From the NCBI RefSeq assembly GCF_004216555.1, contig NZ_SGWQ01000006.1:372001-436000 (forward strand): 64,000 nt of DNA. The letters run 5' to 3'. Made by a program: the position numbers and the translations under genes. Positions 17,805 through 26,168 of this stretch are shown here, piece by piece. The notes under the pieces were generated by a model that saw only the letters and a list, made by a program, of their open reading frames with translations, made no database searches and had not been told where the DNA came from. The stretch is from Herbihabitans rhizosphaerae (lineage in GTDB: Bacteria > Actinomycetota > Actinomycetes > Mycobacteriales > Pseudonocardiaceae). Within the stretch, counting starts at the first letter, position 1; each line of letters starts with the position of its first letter.

Positions 17805-18578
17805 CTACTCGGCGAGGAATCCACGCACGACGGGCGCCACCACCTCGGTCACGATGTCGTGGGTCTGGCCGTCCAGCGAGTGGTGCCGGCCGTTCGGCAG
17901 TGCCTCGGCCACGACCCGAGCCGCCTCCGGAAGGTCGAGGAACGACGCGCTCCCGCTGATCACCAACGTGGCGGTGTCCACATTGGACAGACCGGCCCGG
18001 GTCACGCCCTCGACGACGATCGTCGCGTCGTACACCACGGACTGCGCGAACTCCTCCAGCGCACCGAAGAACGGCGCCTGGCGGATCTGCGCGAGGACCT
18101 GCTCCGGCATGCCGATCAGCTCGCGCTGGAACAGCTGGACGGCGTCGCCGCGACGGCCCTCGGCGACCAGCGCGGCGAGCCGGTCCACGATGCCAGCCGG
18201 CCGTGCCGCGCGGCCGTCAAGGTCGGCGGGCGGCTCGTACAGCGCCAGCCGGGTGATCGCCGAACCGCGCTCGGCCGCGCGCAACGCCAGGATCGCGCCG
18301 GACGAGTAGCCGAACACCGCGGCGGATTCGCCGGCCTCGGCGATCAGCGCGTCCAGGTCCTCGATCTCGCGCTCGATCGCGTACGGCCGGGTGTCACCGC
18401 TGTCGCCGCGCCCCCGCCGGTCGTAGGTGATCACAGTGTGGTCCGAGGCGAGCGCGTCGGCCAGGGGCGCACAGGTGGACCGGTCGTTGAACGCGCCGAC
18501 CACGAAGACGATCGCCGGACCGCTGCCGGCGCGGTCGAACGCGATCGTGGTGCCGTCTACTGAGGTGACCTTGTTCAT
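17805..18578 (-). CDS. Alpha/beta hydrolase
   Basis: A 257-residue cytosolic protein of the alpha/beta hydrolase fold. The nucleophile elbow is GYSSG with Ser92. An oxyanion-side motif VVGAFNDRS lies near residue 27, DRRGRGDS at 53-60 is typical of the family, and the C-terminal catalytic acid and His are likely in SGSASFLDLP and GQTHD. Substrate cannot be predicted. It lies upstream of ahcY in the same direction but ends before the ahcY promoter. A 12-bp perfect inverted repeat lies about 130 bp upstream of its start and may be an operator. Confidence 0.88.
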   Translation of the reverse strand: MNKVTSVDGTTIAFDRAGSGPAIVFVVGAFNDRSTCAPLADALASDHTVITYDRRGRGDSGDTRPYAIEREIEDLDALIAEAGESAAVFGYSSGAILALRAAERGSAITRLALYEPPADLDGRAARPAGIVDRLAALVAEGRRGDAVQLFQRELIGMPEQVLAQIRQAPFFGALEEFAQSVVYDATIVVEGVTRAGLSNVDTATLVISGSASFLDLPEAARVVAEALPNGRHHSLDGQTHDIVTEVVAPVVRGFLAE

Positions 18579-18703
18579 CGGAGTGCCTTCCGGGTGAGTG
18601 CGAATCCATCCGCCCCACCGACGAACGCCACCCCGTCACACAGACACCCGATCACTCACGAGTCCCCGTTCGGGTGATCTTGACACCCCGGCGATCATGT
18701 GCC

Positions 18704-18731
18704 TGCGTACTTTAGCCCGCTAAAGTACGCA
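18704..18731. repeat. Perfect 12-bp inverted repeat, operator-like or terminator
   Basis: TGCGTACTTTAG (18704-18715), loop CCCG, CTAAAGTACGCA (18720-18731). It lies between the stop of the YCII gene and the start of the hydrolase gene, both on the minus strand. No U-tract follows on the minus strand (TGATCGCC region), which favours a regulator binding site over a terminator. Confidence 0.6.
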
Positions 18732-18754
18732 CAAAAGCAGGGGTGGGAGCACCT

Positions 18755-19093
18755 TCACGCCCAGATCGGGCGAACCTCGATCGAGCCGTAGGTGGCCCAG
18801 GGGTGTGTGGCGGCCGCCTTCACGGCTTCCTCGTGGTCGGCGCACTCGAGGACGCTGAATCCGCCGATCTGCTCCTTGGTCTCGGCGAACGGGCCGTCGG
18901 TCAGCAGCACCTGCCCGTCACGCACCCGGAGCGTGGTGGCCTCGTCCGGTGGGCGCAGGCCGGTGCCGGTGATCTGCACACCACGGCTCTCCTGCTCGAC
19001 CTTCCACCGCTCGCACGCCTCGACCAGCGCCGGATCGGCGGCCTGCTCGCCGGCCGTCTCGGTGTCGCCGCAGATCAACAACAGGAACCGCAT
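18755..19093 (-). CDS. YCII-domain protein
   Basis: A 112-residue protein of the YCII-related family (MRFLLLICGD start, LLTDGPFAETKEQIGGFSVLE core, PWATYGSIEVRPI end). Such proteins are small dimeric alpha/beta-barrel domains, often beside ECF sigma factors in actinomycetes; none is visible here. The ATG at 19093 starts the conserved strand; the frame is open to 19135, but those residues are Arg-rich non-family sequence. It starts 11 bases after the truA stop and may be read from the end of that transcript. The biochemical function is not established for this family. Confidence 0.85.
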   Translation of the reverse strand: MRFLLLICGDTETAGEQAADPALVEACERWKVEQESRGVQITGTGLRPPDEATTLRVRDGQVLLTDGPFAETKEQIGGFSVLECADHEEAVKAAATHPWATYGSIEVRPIWA

Positions 19094-19103
19094 GCCGCCC
19101 AGC

Positions 19104-19946
19104 CTACGACCGCACGGCGCGGGTCGTCTCCGCACGGGCGGCCAGCTCGTCGTCGGCCGGATAGTCGACGCCCACCAGGGTGAGGCCGTGCGCCGGGGCC
19201 ACCGCGATCACGCTGGGGCGCTCGGTCGCACTGAGCATCGACGCCGGCCAGCCAGCCGGCTTGCGGCCCTCCCCGACGGCGAGCAGCGCCCCCACGAGGC
19301 TGCGCACCATCGAGTGGCAGAACGCGTCGGCGGACACCGAGGCGGTCACCAGATCGCCGTCGCGCACCCATTCCAGGCGCTGCAGTTCACGGATCGTGGT
19401 GGCACCCTCGCGCCGCTTGCAGAACGCCACGAAGTCGTGCTCGCCCACCAGTCTCGCCGACGCCGCGTTCATCGCGTCCACGTCCAGCCGGCGCGGCCAG
19501 TGCAGGATGTCCTTGCGCCGCAACGGATCCACGCCCCACCGGCAGTCCGACACCCGGTAGCGGTAGTGCCGCCGCAGCGCGCCGAAGCGGGCGTCGAACT
19601 CCAGCGGCACGGGCCGGATCGCGGTCACCCGCACGTCGGCCGGCAGCGCGCGGGCCAGCCGGTGCGCCAGCCGCTCGGTGTCCACAGTGGACGGAAGATC
19701 GACGTGCGCGACCTGGCCGCTGGCGTGCACGCCGGCGTCGGTGCGCCCGGCGACGGTCAGCCGCACGTCCTCACGCAGCACCAGGGACACGGTGTCCTCC
19801 AGCACCCCGCACACCGTGCGCCGCTCGGGCTGGCGCGCCCAGCCGGAGAAATCCGTGCCGTCGTAGCGGATGTCCAGCCGGAACCGCGCGAGCCCGCCAC
19901 CCTCGATCGGGGTGGCGGGCTCGTGCGCTGCTGAACTGCCTGTCAG
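19104..19946 (-). CDS. truA: tRNA pseudouridine(38-40) synthase TruA, start uncertain
   Basis: Makes pseudouridine at positions 38-40 of the tRNA anticodon stem. The family core is clear: [15 protein letters not shown] near the start, catalytic Asp in [17 protein letters not shown], and [19 protein letters not shown] near the end. No in-frame ATG, GTG or TTG lies between the rplQ stop and the conserved core, and none upstream inside rplQ until 20228. I place the start at CTG 19946, which overlaps the rplQ stop (CTGA), but ATC or another rare codon is possible. A strong hairpin (19890-19922) lies inside this 5' part. Position after rplQ is the normal actinobacterial order. Confidence 0.85.
   Translation of the reverse strand: MTGSSAAHEPATPIEGGGLARFRLDIRYDGTDFSGWARQPERRTVCGVLEDTVSLVLREDVRLTVAGRTDAGVHASGQVAHVDLPSTVDTERLAHRLARALPADVRVTAIRPVPLEFDARFGALRRHYRYRVSDCRWGVDPLRRKDILHWPRRLDVDAMNAASARLVGEHDFVAFCKRREGATTIRELQRLEWVRDGDLVTASVSADAFCHSMVRSLVGALLAVGEGRKPAGWPASMLSATERPSVIAVAPAHGLTLVGVDYPADDELAARAETTRAVRS
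19890..19922 (-). terminator. Strong hairpin after rplQ, inside the truA 5' region
   Basis: Perfect 12-bp inverted repeat GAGCCCGCCACC (19890-19901) with GGTGGCGGGCTC (19911-19922), 8-base loop. There is no U-tract (GCGCGG follows on the minus strand). It lies 21 bases after the rplQ stop, so it may protect the rplQ mRNA end, attenuate truA, or block its start. Confidence 0.6.
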
Positions 19947-20821
19947 GACTCGTCCCCAGCGTCCTCTGCGTCCTTGTCCTGCTGCGACGGCGGGAGCGAG
20001 TAGCCGGCGGCCTCCGCGTCCTCGGCGGTGGCGAACCAGATCTCCGCGTCGGTGCGGTCGTAGAACGCGCTGTCGGGCACGTGGTACAGCTTCGAGGACT
20101 CGTTGCCCTTGATCGGGAAGCCCTCCGGCTGCGACCCGTCCTCCAGCGGCTCGTGGCTGCCCTTGTGCCGCTGCGACGGCGGGAGCTGGAAGCCGGCCTT
20201 CTCGGCTGCCTCGGCGTCGGCGAACCACACCTCGGCGACCGTGCGGTCGTAGAAGGCGCTGCCCGGCACGTGGTACAGCTTCGAGTCGGCGTTGCCCTTG
20301 ACCGGGAAGCCCTCAGGCTGCTCGTTCGGGTCGTCGAGCGGCAGGTGGCTGTCCGGGCCGAAGTCCTGCTTGTCCTCGGACTTCTCGGCGGACTTCGGAG
20401 CGTCCTTCTTGGCGTCCTTGGCGAACTTCGTCTTGCGCGCCTTCTCCGCCTCGGAGGTGACGGTCTTCTCCTGCACCAGCTCGATCACGGCCATCGGCGC
20501 GTTGTCGCCCTTGCGGGGCAGCGTCTTCGTGATCCGGGTGTAGCCGCCGGCACGGTCCTCGAAGTGCGGACCGATCTCGTCGAGCAGCTTGTGCACGACG
20601 TCCTTGTCCCGGATCTGGCGCATGATCTGGCGACGGTTGTGCAGGTCGCCGCGCTTGGCCTTGGTGATCAGCCGCTCCGCGAACGGACGCAGCCGCTTGG
20701 CCTTGGCCTCCGTGGTGGTGATCCGGCCGTGCTGGAACAGCGCCGTGGCGAGGTTCGCCAGCAGCAGCCGCTCGTGGGCCGGGGACCCGCCGAGACGGGC
20801 GCCCTTGGTTGGGGTGGGCAT
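19943..20821 (-). CDS. rplQ: Ribosomal protein bL17 with two extra C-terminal modules
   Basis: Large-subunit protein L17. Residues 1-120 are the normal L17 fold ([20 protein letters not shown] start; [20 protein letters not shown]). The protein is 292 residues, far longer than the usual roughly 120-200. After a Lys/Glu/Ala linker (121-156) come two copies of a roughly 60-residue module (158-217 and 221-281), each with GFPxKGN, KLYHVP, FYDRT, AExWFA and LPPSQ motifs. The same module ends ribosomal protein L4 in this window. It resembles the small 'sunset'-type module of other actinobacterial proteins, from memory and not checked. The module function is unknown. Last ribosomal gene of the alpha operon. 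Confidence 0.95.
   Translation of the reverse strand: MPTPTKGARLGGSPAHERLLLANLATALFQHGRITTTEAKAKRLRPFAERLITKAKRGDLHNRRQIMRQIRDKDVVHKLLDEIGPHFEDRAGGYTRITKTLPRKGDNAPMAVIELVQEKTVTSEAEKARKTKFAKDAKKDAPKSAEKSEDKQDFGPDSHLPLDDPNEQPEGFPVKGNADSKLYHVPGSAFYDRTVAEVWFADAEAAEKAGFQLPPSQRHKGSHEPLEDGSQPEGFPIKGNESSKLYHVPDSAFYDRTDAEIWFATAEDAEAAGYSLPPSQQDKDAEDAGDES
19979..20161 (-). repeat. Module copy 2 in L17 (residues 221-281)
   Basis: Coding repeat with [36 protein letters not shown] and YSLPPSQ. It is nearly the same as copy 1 at 20171-20350 and clearly related to the L4 copy at 40739-40924. Confidence 0.85.
20171..20350 (-). repeat. Module copy 1 in L17 (residues 158-217)
   Basis: Coding repeat with [36 protein letters not shown] and FQLPPSQ. 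The DNA is also similar to the L4 copy, for example CGAACCACACCTCGGCGAC occurs in both. Confidence 0.85.
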
Positions 20822-20848
20822 TTCCTTGCGCTCCTTGGAAATTCGGCG

Positions 20849-20873
20849 CTAACCGTCCACTGTGGACGGTTAG
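20849..20873. repeat. Inverted repeat at the rpoA stop containing GTCCACTGTGGAC
   Basis: CTAACCGTCCAC (20849-20860) and GTGGACGGTTAG (20862-20873) form a perfect 12-bp inverted repeat around one base. It overlaps the rpoA stop codon and precedes rplQ, so it could end or attenuate rpoA transcripts. Its core 13-mer recurs at 21983, 21996 and (reverse form) 19680. Confidence 0.7.
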
Positions 20874-21922
20874 AGCTGCTCCGTCTCTGCGTAGTCCTGG
20901 CCGTCGTCGTGGCTGCCGTCGCCGCCACCGTCGGACCAGCCGTCGGCCGGGTAGTCGGACGCGGCCGCGGTCGGGTCGAACCCGGGCGGGCTGTCCTTGA
21001 GCGCGAGGCCGAGGCCGACCAGCTTCATCTTGACCTCGTCGATCGACTTCGCGCCGAAATTCCTTATATCGAGCAGGTCCGCCTCGCTGCGGGCGACCAG
21101 CTCGCCGACGGTGTGGATGCCCTCGCGCTTGAGGCAGTTGTAGGACCGGACGGTGAGGTCCAGGTCCTCGATCGGCATCGCGTAGGCGGCGATGGTGTCC
21201 GCCTCCTGCGGCGACGGGCCGATCTCGATGCCCTCGGCGTCCACGTTCAGCTCGCGCGCCAGCCCAAACAGCTCGACCAGCGTCTTGCCGGAGGACGCGA
21301 CCGCGTCACGCGGCGTGATCGACGGCTTGGTCTCCACGTCGAGGATCAGCTTGTCGAAGTCGGTGCGCTGCTCGACACGGGTGGCCTCGACCTTGTAGGT
21401 CACCTTCAGCACCGGCGAGTAGATCGAGTCGACCGGGATCCGGCCGATCTCGGCGCCGGCCTGCTTGTTCTGCACGGCGGGGACGTAGCCGCGACCGCGC
21501 TCGACCACGAGCTCGATCTCCAGCTTGCCCTTGCCGTTCAGGGTGGCGATGTGCAGGTCGGGGTTGTGCACGGTCACGCCGGCCGGCGGCACGATGTCAC
21601 CAGCGGTGACCTCGCCGGGGCCCTGCTTGCGCAGGTACATGGTGACCGGCTCGTCCTCCTCGGAGCTGACCACCAGCTCCTTGAGGTTCAGGATGATGTC
21701 GGTGACGTCCTCCTTGACGCCCGGCACGGTGGTGAACTCGTGCAGGACGCCGTCGATGCGGAGGCTGGTGACCGCGGCACCGGGGATGGACGACAGCAGC
21801 GTGCGGCGCAGCGAGTTGCCGAGCGTGTAGCCGAAGCCGGGCTCGAGCGGCTCGATGACGAACCGGGAGCGCGTCTCGGTGGACTGCTCCTCGCCGAGTG
21901 ACGGTCGCTGAGAGATGAGCAC
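20870..21922 (-). CDS. rpoA: RNA polymerase alpha subunit
   Basis: Dimerising scaffold subunit of RNA polymerase. The 350-residue protein has the N-terminal assembly domain ([33 protein letters not shown]), and a C-terminal domain with helix-hairpin-helix motifs that binds UP elements ([28 protein letters not shown]). It ends in an acidic tail ([12 protein letters not shown]), usual in actinobacteria. GTG at 21922 is chosen because GGAAGG precedes it and the protein then starts MLISQRPSL as in relatives; the frame runs on to 22033. Between rpsD and rplQ as normal. Confidence 0.97.
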   Translation of the reverse strand: MLISQRPSLGEEQSTETRSRFVIEPLEPGFGYTLGNSLRRTLLSSIPGAAVTSLRIDGVLHEFTTVPGVKEDVTDIILNLKELVVSSEEDEPVTMYLRKQGPGEVTAGDIVPPAGVTVHNPDLHIATLNGKGKLEIELVVERGRGYVPAVQNKQAGAEIGRIPVDSIYSPVLKVTYKVEATRVEQRTDFDKLILDVETKPSITPRDAVASSGKTLVELFGLARELNVDAEGIEIGPSPQEADTIAAYAMPIEDLDLTVRSYNCLKREGIHTVGELVARSEADLLDIRNFGAKSIDEVKMKLVGLGLALKDSPPGFDPTAAASDYPADGWSDGGGDGSHDDGQDYAETEQL

Positions 21923-21978
21923 TGTTTTCTTCCTTTCCTGTCGACGCCCGCTATTTGACGCCGAAGAAATGGTTCGCC

Positions 21979-22012
21979 GTCTGTCCACTGTGGACGTCCA
22001 CTGTGGACAGAC
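21979..22012. repeat. Double palindrome between rpsD and rpoA
   Basis: Two adjacent copies of GTCCACTGTGGAC (21983-21995 and 21996-22008) lie within an outer inverted repeat GTCTGTCCAC (21979-21988) / GTGGACAGAC (22003-22012). It lies in the roughly 130-base rpsD-rpoA spacer and can fold into alternative hairpins. Confidence 0.75.
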
Positions 22013-22055
22013 GAGCGAGCGGGGAGCCCGCATCCGGCGGGCTCCCCGATGACGC

Positions 22056-22661
22056 TTACTTCGAGTAGAGCTCGACGATCAACTGCTCCTGGACCGGAAC
22101 GTCGATCTGCGCGCGCTCGGGCAACTGGTGCACCAGGATGCGCAGGTTCGACGGGACCAGCTGCAGCCAGGCCGGCACCGGACGGTCGCCGACGGCCTCC
22201 TTCGCCACCACGAAGGGCAGCGTGTTGACCGACTTCGGCTTCACGTCGATGATGTCGAACTTCGACACCTGGAAGCTCGGGATGTTGACCTTCTTCCCGT
22301 TCACCAGGAAGTGCCCGTGGCTGACCAGCTGGCGAGCCTGCCGGCGAGTGCGGGCCAGGCCGGCGCGGTAGACCACGTTGTCCAGCCGGGACTCCAGCAG
22401 CTGCAGCAGGACCTCACCGGTCTTGCCCTCGCGCCGGACGGCTTCCTTGTAGTACCGCACGAACTGGCGCTCGAGCACGCCGTAGGTGTAGCGAGCCTTC
22501 TGCTTCTCCTGCAGCTGCAGGAGGTACTCGCTCTCCTTGATCCGCCCACGGCCGTGCTGGCCGGGCGGGTAGGGGCGACGCTCGAAAGCCTTGTCGCCGC
22601 CGACCAGGTCGACCTTGAGCCGGCGCGACTTGCGGGTTGCGGGGCCGGTGTAACGTGCCAT
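22056..22661 (-). CDS. rpsD: Ribosomal protein uS4
   Basis: Small-subunit primary 16S rRNA binding protein. The 201-residue protein starts [14 protein letters not shown], has the S4 RNA-binding domain around [20 protein letters not shown] and ends in LIVELYSK. It has no N-terminal zinc cysteines, so it is the Cys-free form. ATG 22661 is preceded by GGAGGAG. S4 is a known translational repressor of its own operon in other bacteria; whether the spacer upstream has that site cannot be judged. rpsK lies 23 bases upstream. Confidence 0.97.
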   Translation of the reverse strand: MARYTGPATRKSRRLKVDLVGGDKAFERRPYPPGQHGRGRIKESEYLLQLQEKQKARYTYGVLERQFVRYYKEAVRREGKTGEVLLQLLESRLDNVVYRAGLARTRRQARQLVSHGHFLVNGKKVNIPSFQVSKFDIIDVKPKSVNTLPFVVAKEAVGDRPVPAWLQLVPSNLRILVHQLPERAQIDVPVQEQLIVELYSK

Positions 22662-22684
22662 TTTCTCTGCTCCTCCCGGTTCCC

Positions 22685-23092
22685 TTAGACCCTGCGCCGC
22701 TTGGGCGGCCGGCAGCCGTTGTGCGGCTGCGGGGTGACGTCCTGAATGGTGCCGACCTCGAGCCCGGCGGCCTGCAGCGAGCGGATCGCCGTCTCCCGAC
22801 CGGAGCCGGGGCCCTTGACGAACACGTCGACCTTCTTCATGCCGTGTTCGGCGGCCTTGCGGGCGGCGTTCTCCGCGGCCATCTGCGCCGCGAACGGCGT
22901 CGACTTGCGGGAGCCCTTGAAGCCGACGTGGCCGCTGGACGCCCACGCGATGACCGCGCCGGTCGGGTCGGTGATCGACACGATCGTGTTGTTGAACGTG
23001 CTCTTGATGTGAGCGTGTCCGTGCGAGATGTTCTTCTTTTCCTTGCGCCGGACCTTCTTGGTCCCGGCGCCCGTACGTCCCTTGGGTGGCAT
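22685..23092 (-). CDS. rpsK: Ribosomal protein uS11
   Basis: Small-subunit platform protein next to the E site. 135 residues, the usual length: basic N-terminal extension ([14 protein letters not shown]), the conserved [15 protein letters not shown] and [15 protein letters not shown] stretches, and the C terminus [16 protein letters not shown] 23092. It is separated from rpsM by 194 bases, longer than the other gaps in this operon; that gap holds a candidate small gene coupled to rpsM. Confidence 0.97.
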   Translation of the reverse strand: MPPKGRTGAGTKKVRRKEKKNISHGHAHIKSTFNNTIVSITDPTGAVIAWASSGHVGFKGSRKSTPFAAQMAAENAARKAAEHGMKKVDVFVKGPGSGRETAIRSLQAAGLEVGTIQDVTPQPHNGCRPPKRRRV

Positions 23093-23107
23093 GTCTTCGG
23101 GTTTCTC

Positions 23108-23290
23108 CTATTTCGCGCGCGAGGTTTGCGAAGTGTCGACCGCGGCGCGCCGGATCGAACCGGCGTCTCGGTAAAGGTCGCGAAGCGCCTCCGGCTTGGG
23201 GCACTTCGGTGCGACCGGCGTGGCAACCAATGCCCGCCCGCGCCGCCGCTGAGCGGCGACTGTGACGACCGTGCCGCAGCTCTTGCTCAC
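23108..23290 (-). CDS. Candidate 60-residue protein coupled to rpsM
   Basis: An open frame fills most of the 194-base gap between rpsM and rpsK. It begins at GTG 23290, overlapping the rpsM stop as GTGA, and ends at TAG 23108. Third codon positions are mostly G or C, as in real genes here. The product is basic, with [16 protein letters not shown] near the end; it matches nothing I know. It could instead be chance, because G+C-rich DNA keeps frames open, and the ribosome binding site (GGAAAG) is weak. Confidence 0.35.
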   Translation of the reverse strand: MSKSCGTVVTVAAQRRRGRALVATPVAPKCPKPEALRDLYRDAGSIRRAAVDTSQTSRAK

Positions 23291-23667
23291 TTCTTTCCGG
23301 CCTTCTTCTTGCCGGCGACCGTCTTCTTCGGACCCTTGCGGGTGCGGGCGTTGGTCTTGGTCCGCTGACCGCGGACGGGCAGACCGCGGCGCCACCGCAG
23401 GCCCTCGTAGCAGCCGATCTCGATCTTCCGGCGGATGTCGGCCTGAACCTCGCGGCGGAGGTCACCCTCGACCTTGAAGTTGTTCTCGATGTAGTCCCTG
23501 AGCTTGCTGACGTCGTCGTCAGACAGGTCCTTGACGCGCACCTCCGGGCTCAGGCCCGTGGCGTCCAGCAGCTCCTTGGAACGGGACTTGCCAACTCCGA
23601 AAATGTAAGTCAGCGCGATCTCCAGCCGCTTTTCGCGGGGGAGGTCGACGCCTACGACTCGTGCCAT
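23287..23667 (-). CDS. rpsM: Ribosomal protein uS13
   Basis: Small-subunit head protein contacting the P-site tRNA and the large subunit. 126 residues, starting [21 protein letters not shown] in pattern, with [13 protein letters not shown], the [19 protein letters not shown] core and a Lys-rich tail. ATG 23667 gives the standard N terminus; the frame is open to 23721. rpmJ ends 168 bases upstream. Order infA-rpmJ-rpsM-rpsK-rpsD-rpoA-rplQ is the normal alpha operon. Confidence 0.97.
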   Translation of the reverse strand: MARVVGVDLPREKRLEIALTYIFGVGKSRSKELLDATGLSPEVRVKDLSDDDVSKLRDYIENNFKVEGDLRREVQADIRRKIEIGCYEGLRWRRGLPVRGQRTKTNARTRKGPKKTVAGKKKAGKK

Positions 23668-23835
23668 TCGGCAGTGTCTCCTCGTTGTCGTTTCCAGGTC
23701 TCCTCCCCGACCGTCCCGCATGGCTACGGGCCCCGGCCTGGAATCCGGGGGTGCACCGAGTCCGCGTGACTCGGCAGGTTCGGGGAGTGCCTCTGTGTAC
23801 TTGTGCGTCGCGGAGCCGCGACTCGTGCGGGTGAC

Positions 23836-23949
23836 TCAGCCCTGGCGCTGCTTGTGGCGCAGGTTCTCGCAGATCACCATGACCCGGCCGTGACGGCGGA
23901 TCACCTTGCACTTGTCGCAGATCTTCTTGACGCTCGGGTTGACCTTCAC
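23836..23949 (-). CDS. rpmJ: Ribosomal protein bL36
   Basis: Smallest large-subunit protein, 37 residues, read from GTG 23949 to TGA 23836. The sequence begins [19 protein letters not shown]. The zinc ligands Cys11, Cys14, Cys27 and His32 are all present, so this is the zinc-binding (C+) form; many actinobacteria also keep a zinc-free copy elsewhere for zinc starvation. It lies 46 bases after infA. Confidence 0.95.
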   Translation of the reverse strand: MKVNPSVKKICDKCKVIRRHGRVMVICENLRHKQRQG

Positions 23950-23995
23950 GTCCTGTGTCTCTCTCCGTGTTCCGGCCGCGTGCGCGACCGAGCGG

Positions 23996-24217
23996 TCACT
24001 TGTAGCGGTAGACGATGCGGCCGCGCGTCAGGTCGTACGGCGACAGCTCTACGACGACCCTGTCCTCCGGCAGGATGCGGATGTAGTGCTGCCGCATCTT
24101 GCCGCTGATGTGCGCGAGAACCTTGTGGCCGTTCTCCAACTCGACGCGGAACATCGCGTTGGGAAGTGGCTCGACCACGCGACCCTCGACCTCGATGGCC
24201 CCGTCCTTCTTGCCCAT
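23996..24217 (-). CDS. infA: Translation initiation factor IF-1
   Basis: Binds the A site of the 30S subunit during initiation. 73 residues, exactly the usual length, an S1-like OB fold: [36 protein letters not shown] and the C-terminal [13 protein letters not shown] 24217 is preceded by GGAGGCC in reverse orientation context; the frame is open to 24319, but that part is non-family. First gene of the alpha operon here, cut off from map by an IS element and 580 bases of spacer. Confidence 0.96.
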   Translation of the reverse strand: MGKKDGAIEVEGRVVEPLPNAMFRVELENGHKVLAHISGKMRQHYIRILPEDRVVVELSPYDLTRGRIVYRYK

Positions 24218-24801
24218 GGCCTCCGCGTTTCGTGACTGTGTTGCTCTCGAGTGGTATCTCTGGGGTGGTGCTGGTGATGCTCGGCCATGCGCACCACAGG
24301 AATCCCGGGCAACGCGCACGACAGATTTCGGCGAGATGCTTACGCCGAACAGCTAGTGTACGCGCCGCTGTCGACGTGCCGCGAAGCGGCCCCTAACGGG
24401 TGAGCGCTCAGGCCTCCGGCCCGGTCAGCCACAGAGGCCAGCGCGCTGGGGATGCATCCCCAGCGCCCACTCTCCCGACACCGACGCGAGGTGCCCCTCG
24501 AGCACGAAGGCCGGCGAGCGGAGCGCATCAGAGCCGCAACACCTGGACGGCAAGCTCTATGACACGCGAGAGTGACAGCTCGGCAAACAGCCACTCGTTC
24601 GACACGGATGGCTCGAATTGCCCGACAGAACGTTCGGGCACGGTAACCGCATGCGCGCCAGGGGCCTAGGGCCCGCTACCGATGACGACAGTAAGCATCG
24701 CCTACCTCCACCGAACACGCAGAGACCGATCGTGCTCGCCGACCCGTTTCACTCGAATCAGTCGACCGGATTCTCAGGATGGCGTCGAGGACAGGCAGTA
24801 A
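24218..24801. other. Gene-free spacer upstream of infA
   Basis: About 580 bases with no convincing gene. It must contain the infA promoter, since the IS element separates infA from the spc operon; I could not place it with confidence. It holds one 24-bp perfect palindrome at 24443-24466. Open frames here have atypical composition and no ribosome binding sites. Confidence 0.6.
24443..24466. repeat. 24-bp perfect palindrome
   Basis: GCGCTGGGGATG followed by its exact reverse complement CATCCCCAGCGC, no loop. It is in the gene-free stretch upstream of infA and next to the IS element. It could be a protein binding site. Confidence 0.6.
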
Positions 24802-24822
24802 GAACCCCTAACAGATTGCTTG

Positions 24823-25344
24823 TTAGTGGGTGCGTAGGCGTCGCCAGGTGATGAGGCCGCAGGCGAGGGTGAGGAATCCGTGGTGGATGTCGGTTCGTCG
24901 TTCCCAGCGTTCGGCGAGTCGTCGGAATTGGTGTAGTAGAGCGAGGGTTTGTTCGACGACCCAGCGCACGGCGTGGTTGTTGTCGCGGGTGCCGCGTCGG
25001 CTGATCAACGGCTGAATTCGTCGTTGCCGCAAGAGTCTTCGGTGCTTGTTGGAGTCGTAGCCGCGGTCGGCGACCAGCATGTCCGGTCGGCGTCTGGCCG
25101 GTCCACGGCGTCCCCGCACTGCGGGGATCTTGTCGAGTAGCGGGATGAGTTGGGTGATGTCGTTGCGGTTGCCGGCGATCAGAGTCAGGGTCACGGCGAG
25201 CGGGATGCCGTTGCCGTCGCAGATCAGGTGGTGTTTGGAGCCCGTCTTGCCTCGGTCGACCGGGCTCGGGCCGGTCGCAGCGCCCCCCTTTTCGCGCGGA
25301 TGTGGGAGGCGTCCACACACGCGCGGGTCCAGTCGATCTGGCTG
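24823..25344 (-). pseudogene. IS5-family transposase, C-terminal part
   Basis: Continues the transposase after the nested insert: IDWTRACVDASHIR, then SPVDRGKTGSKHHLICDGNG, VADRGYDSNKHRR and RWVVEQTLALLHQFRRL, the DDE catalytic region of IS427-type elements. The two halves of this part are in frames joined at AAAAGGGGGG (25292-25283, minus strand), a typical -1 slippage site for this group, so that frameshift is probably programmed and not damage. The gene is inactive because its N-terminal part is separated and shortened. Confidence 0.85.
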
Positions 25345-25902
25345 GCCCCACCTGGCCGCAGTCGACCGTGCAGACCTGCACCGTGCACCTGATCCGCGCC
25401 GCGATGCGATTCGTCTCCTACGCCGACCGCAAGAAGGTCGCCGCCGCGCTCAAACCCATCTACACCGCACCTACCGCCGAAGCAGCTGCCATCGAGTTGG
25501 CCGCCTTCACCGACTCCGACCTCGGCCGCCGCTACCCAGCAGCCGTCTCCACCTGGCACAACGCCTGGGAACGATTCATCCCCTTCCTCGCCTTCTCACC
25601 CGAGATCCGCAAGATCATCTACACCACCAACGCCATCGAGTCCCTGAACTACCAGCTACGGAAAATCATCAAAAACCGCGGCCATTTCCCCACCGACGAC
25701 GCCGTGATCAAGCTGCTCTGGCTCGCCATCCGCGACATCGAGGACAAACGCGCCCGCCAACGCGCCAAAGAAAAGGGCTCCCAGCCAACAAACGCAAAGC
25801 CCCACCCCGCCTCGTCGAAGGCGCCACCATCCAAGGCTGGAAACAAGCCTCGGCGCCCTCGCCCTGGCCTACCCCGACCGCCTCAACCCACACCTCGACT
25901 AA
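25345..25902 (+). pseudogene. IS256-family transposase, truncated C-terminal fragment
   Basis: Begins mid-protein (WPQSTVQTC, VHLIRAAMRFVSYADRKKVA), continues through AWERFIPFLAFSPEIR and IIYTTNAIESLNYQLRKII, which are conserved IS256 motifs, and loses frame twice near the end: at the AAAAGGG run about 25771-25778 and near 25845-25851. The restored end reads GLPANKRKAPPRLVEG and then ALALAYPDRLNPHLD with TAA at 25900-25902. The 5' half of the gene is missing. The IS256 3' end seems to run to 25944 (CTTGACAAGCC). Confidence 0.85.
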
Positions 25903-25949
25903 CCACAACTTCTAGATCAACTTACACAGCAAACTTGACAAGCCCTGGC

Positions 25950-26168
25950 AGCGTTCAACTCGGCCAGCAGTTGGCGGTGGAGTCGGTCGAACACGCCGGC
26001 CTGCTGCCAGTCCCGTAACCGACGCCAGCACGTCATCCCCGAGCCAAACCCCAACTCCTGCGGCAAGTCTTCCCACCCGATCCCGGTGAACAGCACAAAC
26101 AAGATCCCTTGCAGCAACGGCTCGATCCGCGCCCACAACTCATCCGACACAACCCATGGCGCAGCCAC
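25950..26168 (-). pseudogene. IS5-family transposase, N-terminal part
   Basis: From GTG 26168: VVSDELWARIEPLLQ, GILFVLFTGIGWEDLPQELG and MTCWRRLRDWQQAGVFDRL, ending at LLAELNAA where the IS256 fragment begins. Compared with typical IS427-type transposases, about 20-25 residues between EPLL and GILF are absent, so there was also an internal deletion. Confidence 0.85.

Noticed and set aside
23100..23200. tRNA-like stretch with GGTTCGATCC on the minus strand
   Set aside because: The T-arm stem does not pair in tRNA register (G52 would face G62), and no acceptor, D or anticodon stems fit around it.
24400..24851. Small plus-strand frames upstream of infA
   Set aside because: No ribosome binding sites, mixed composition and no recognisable protein features.
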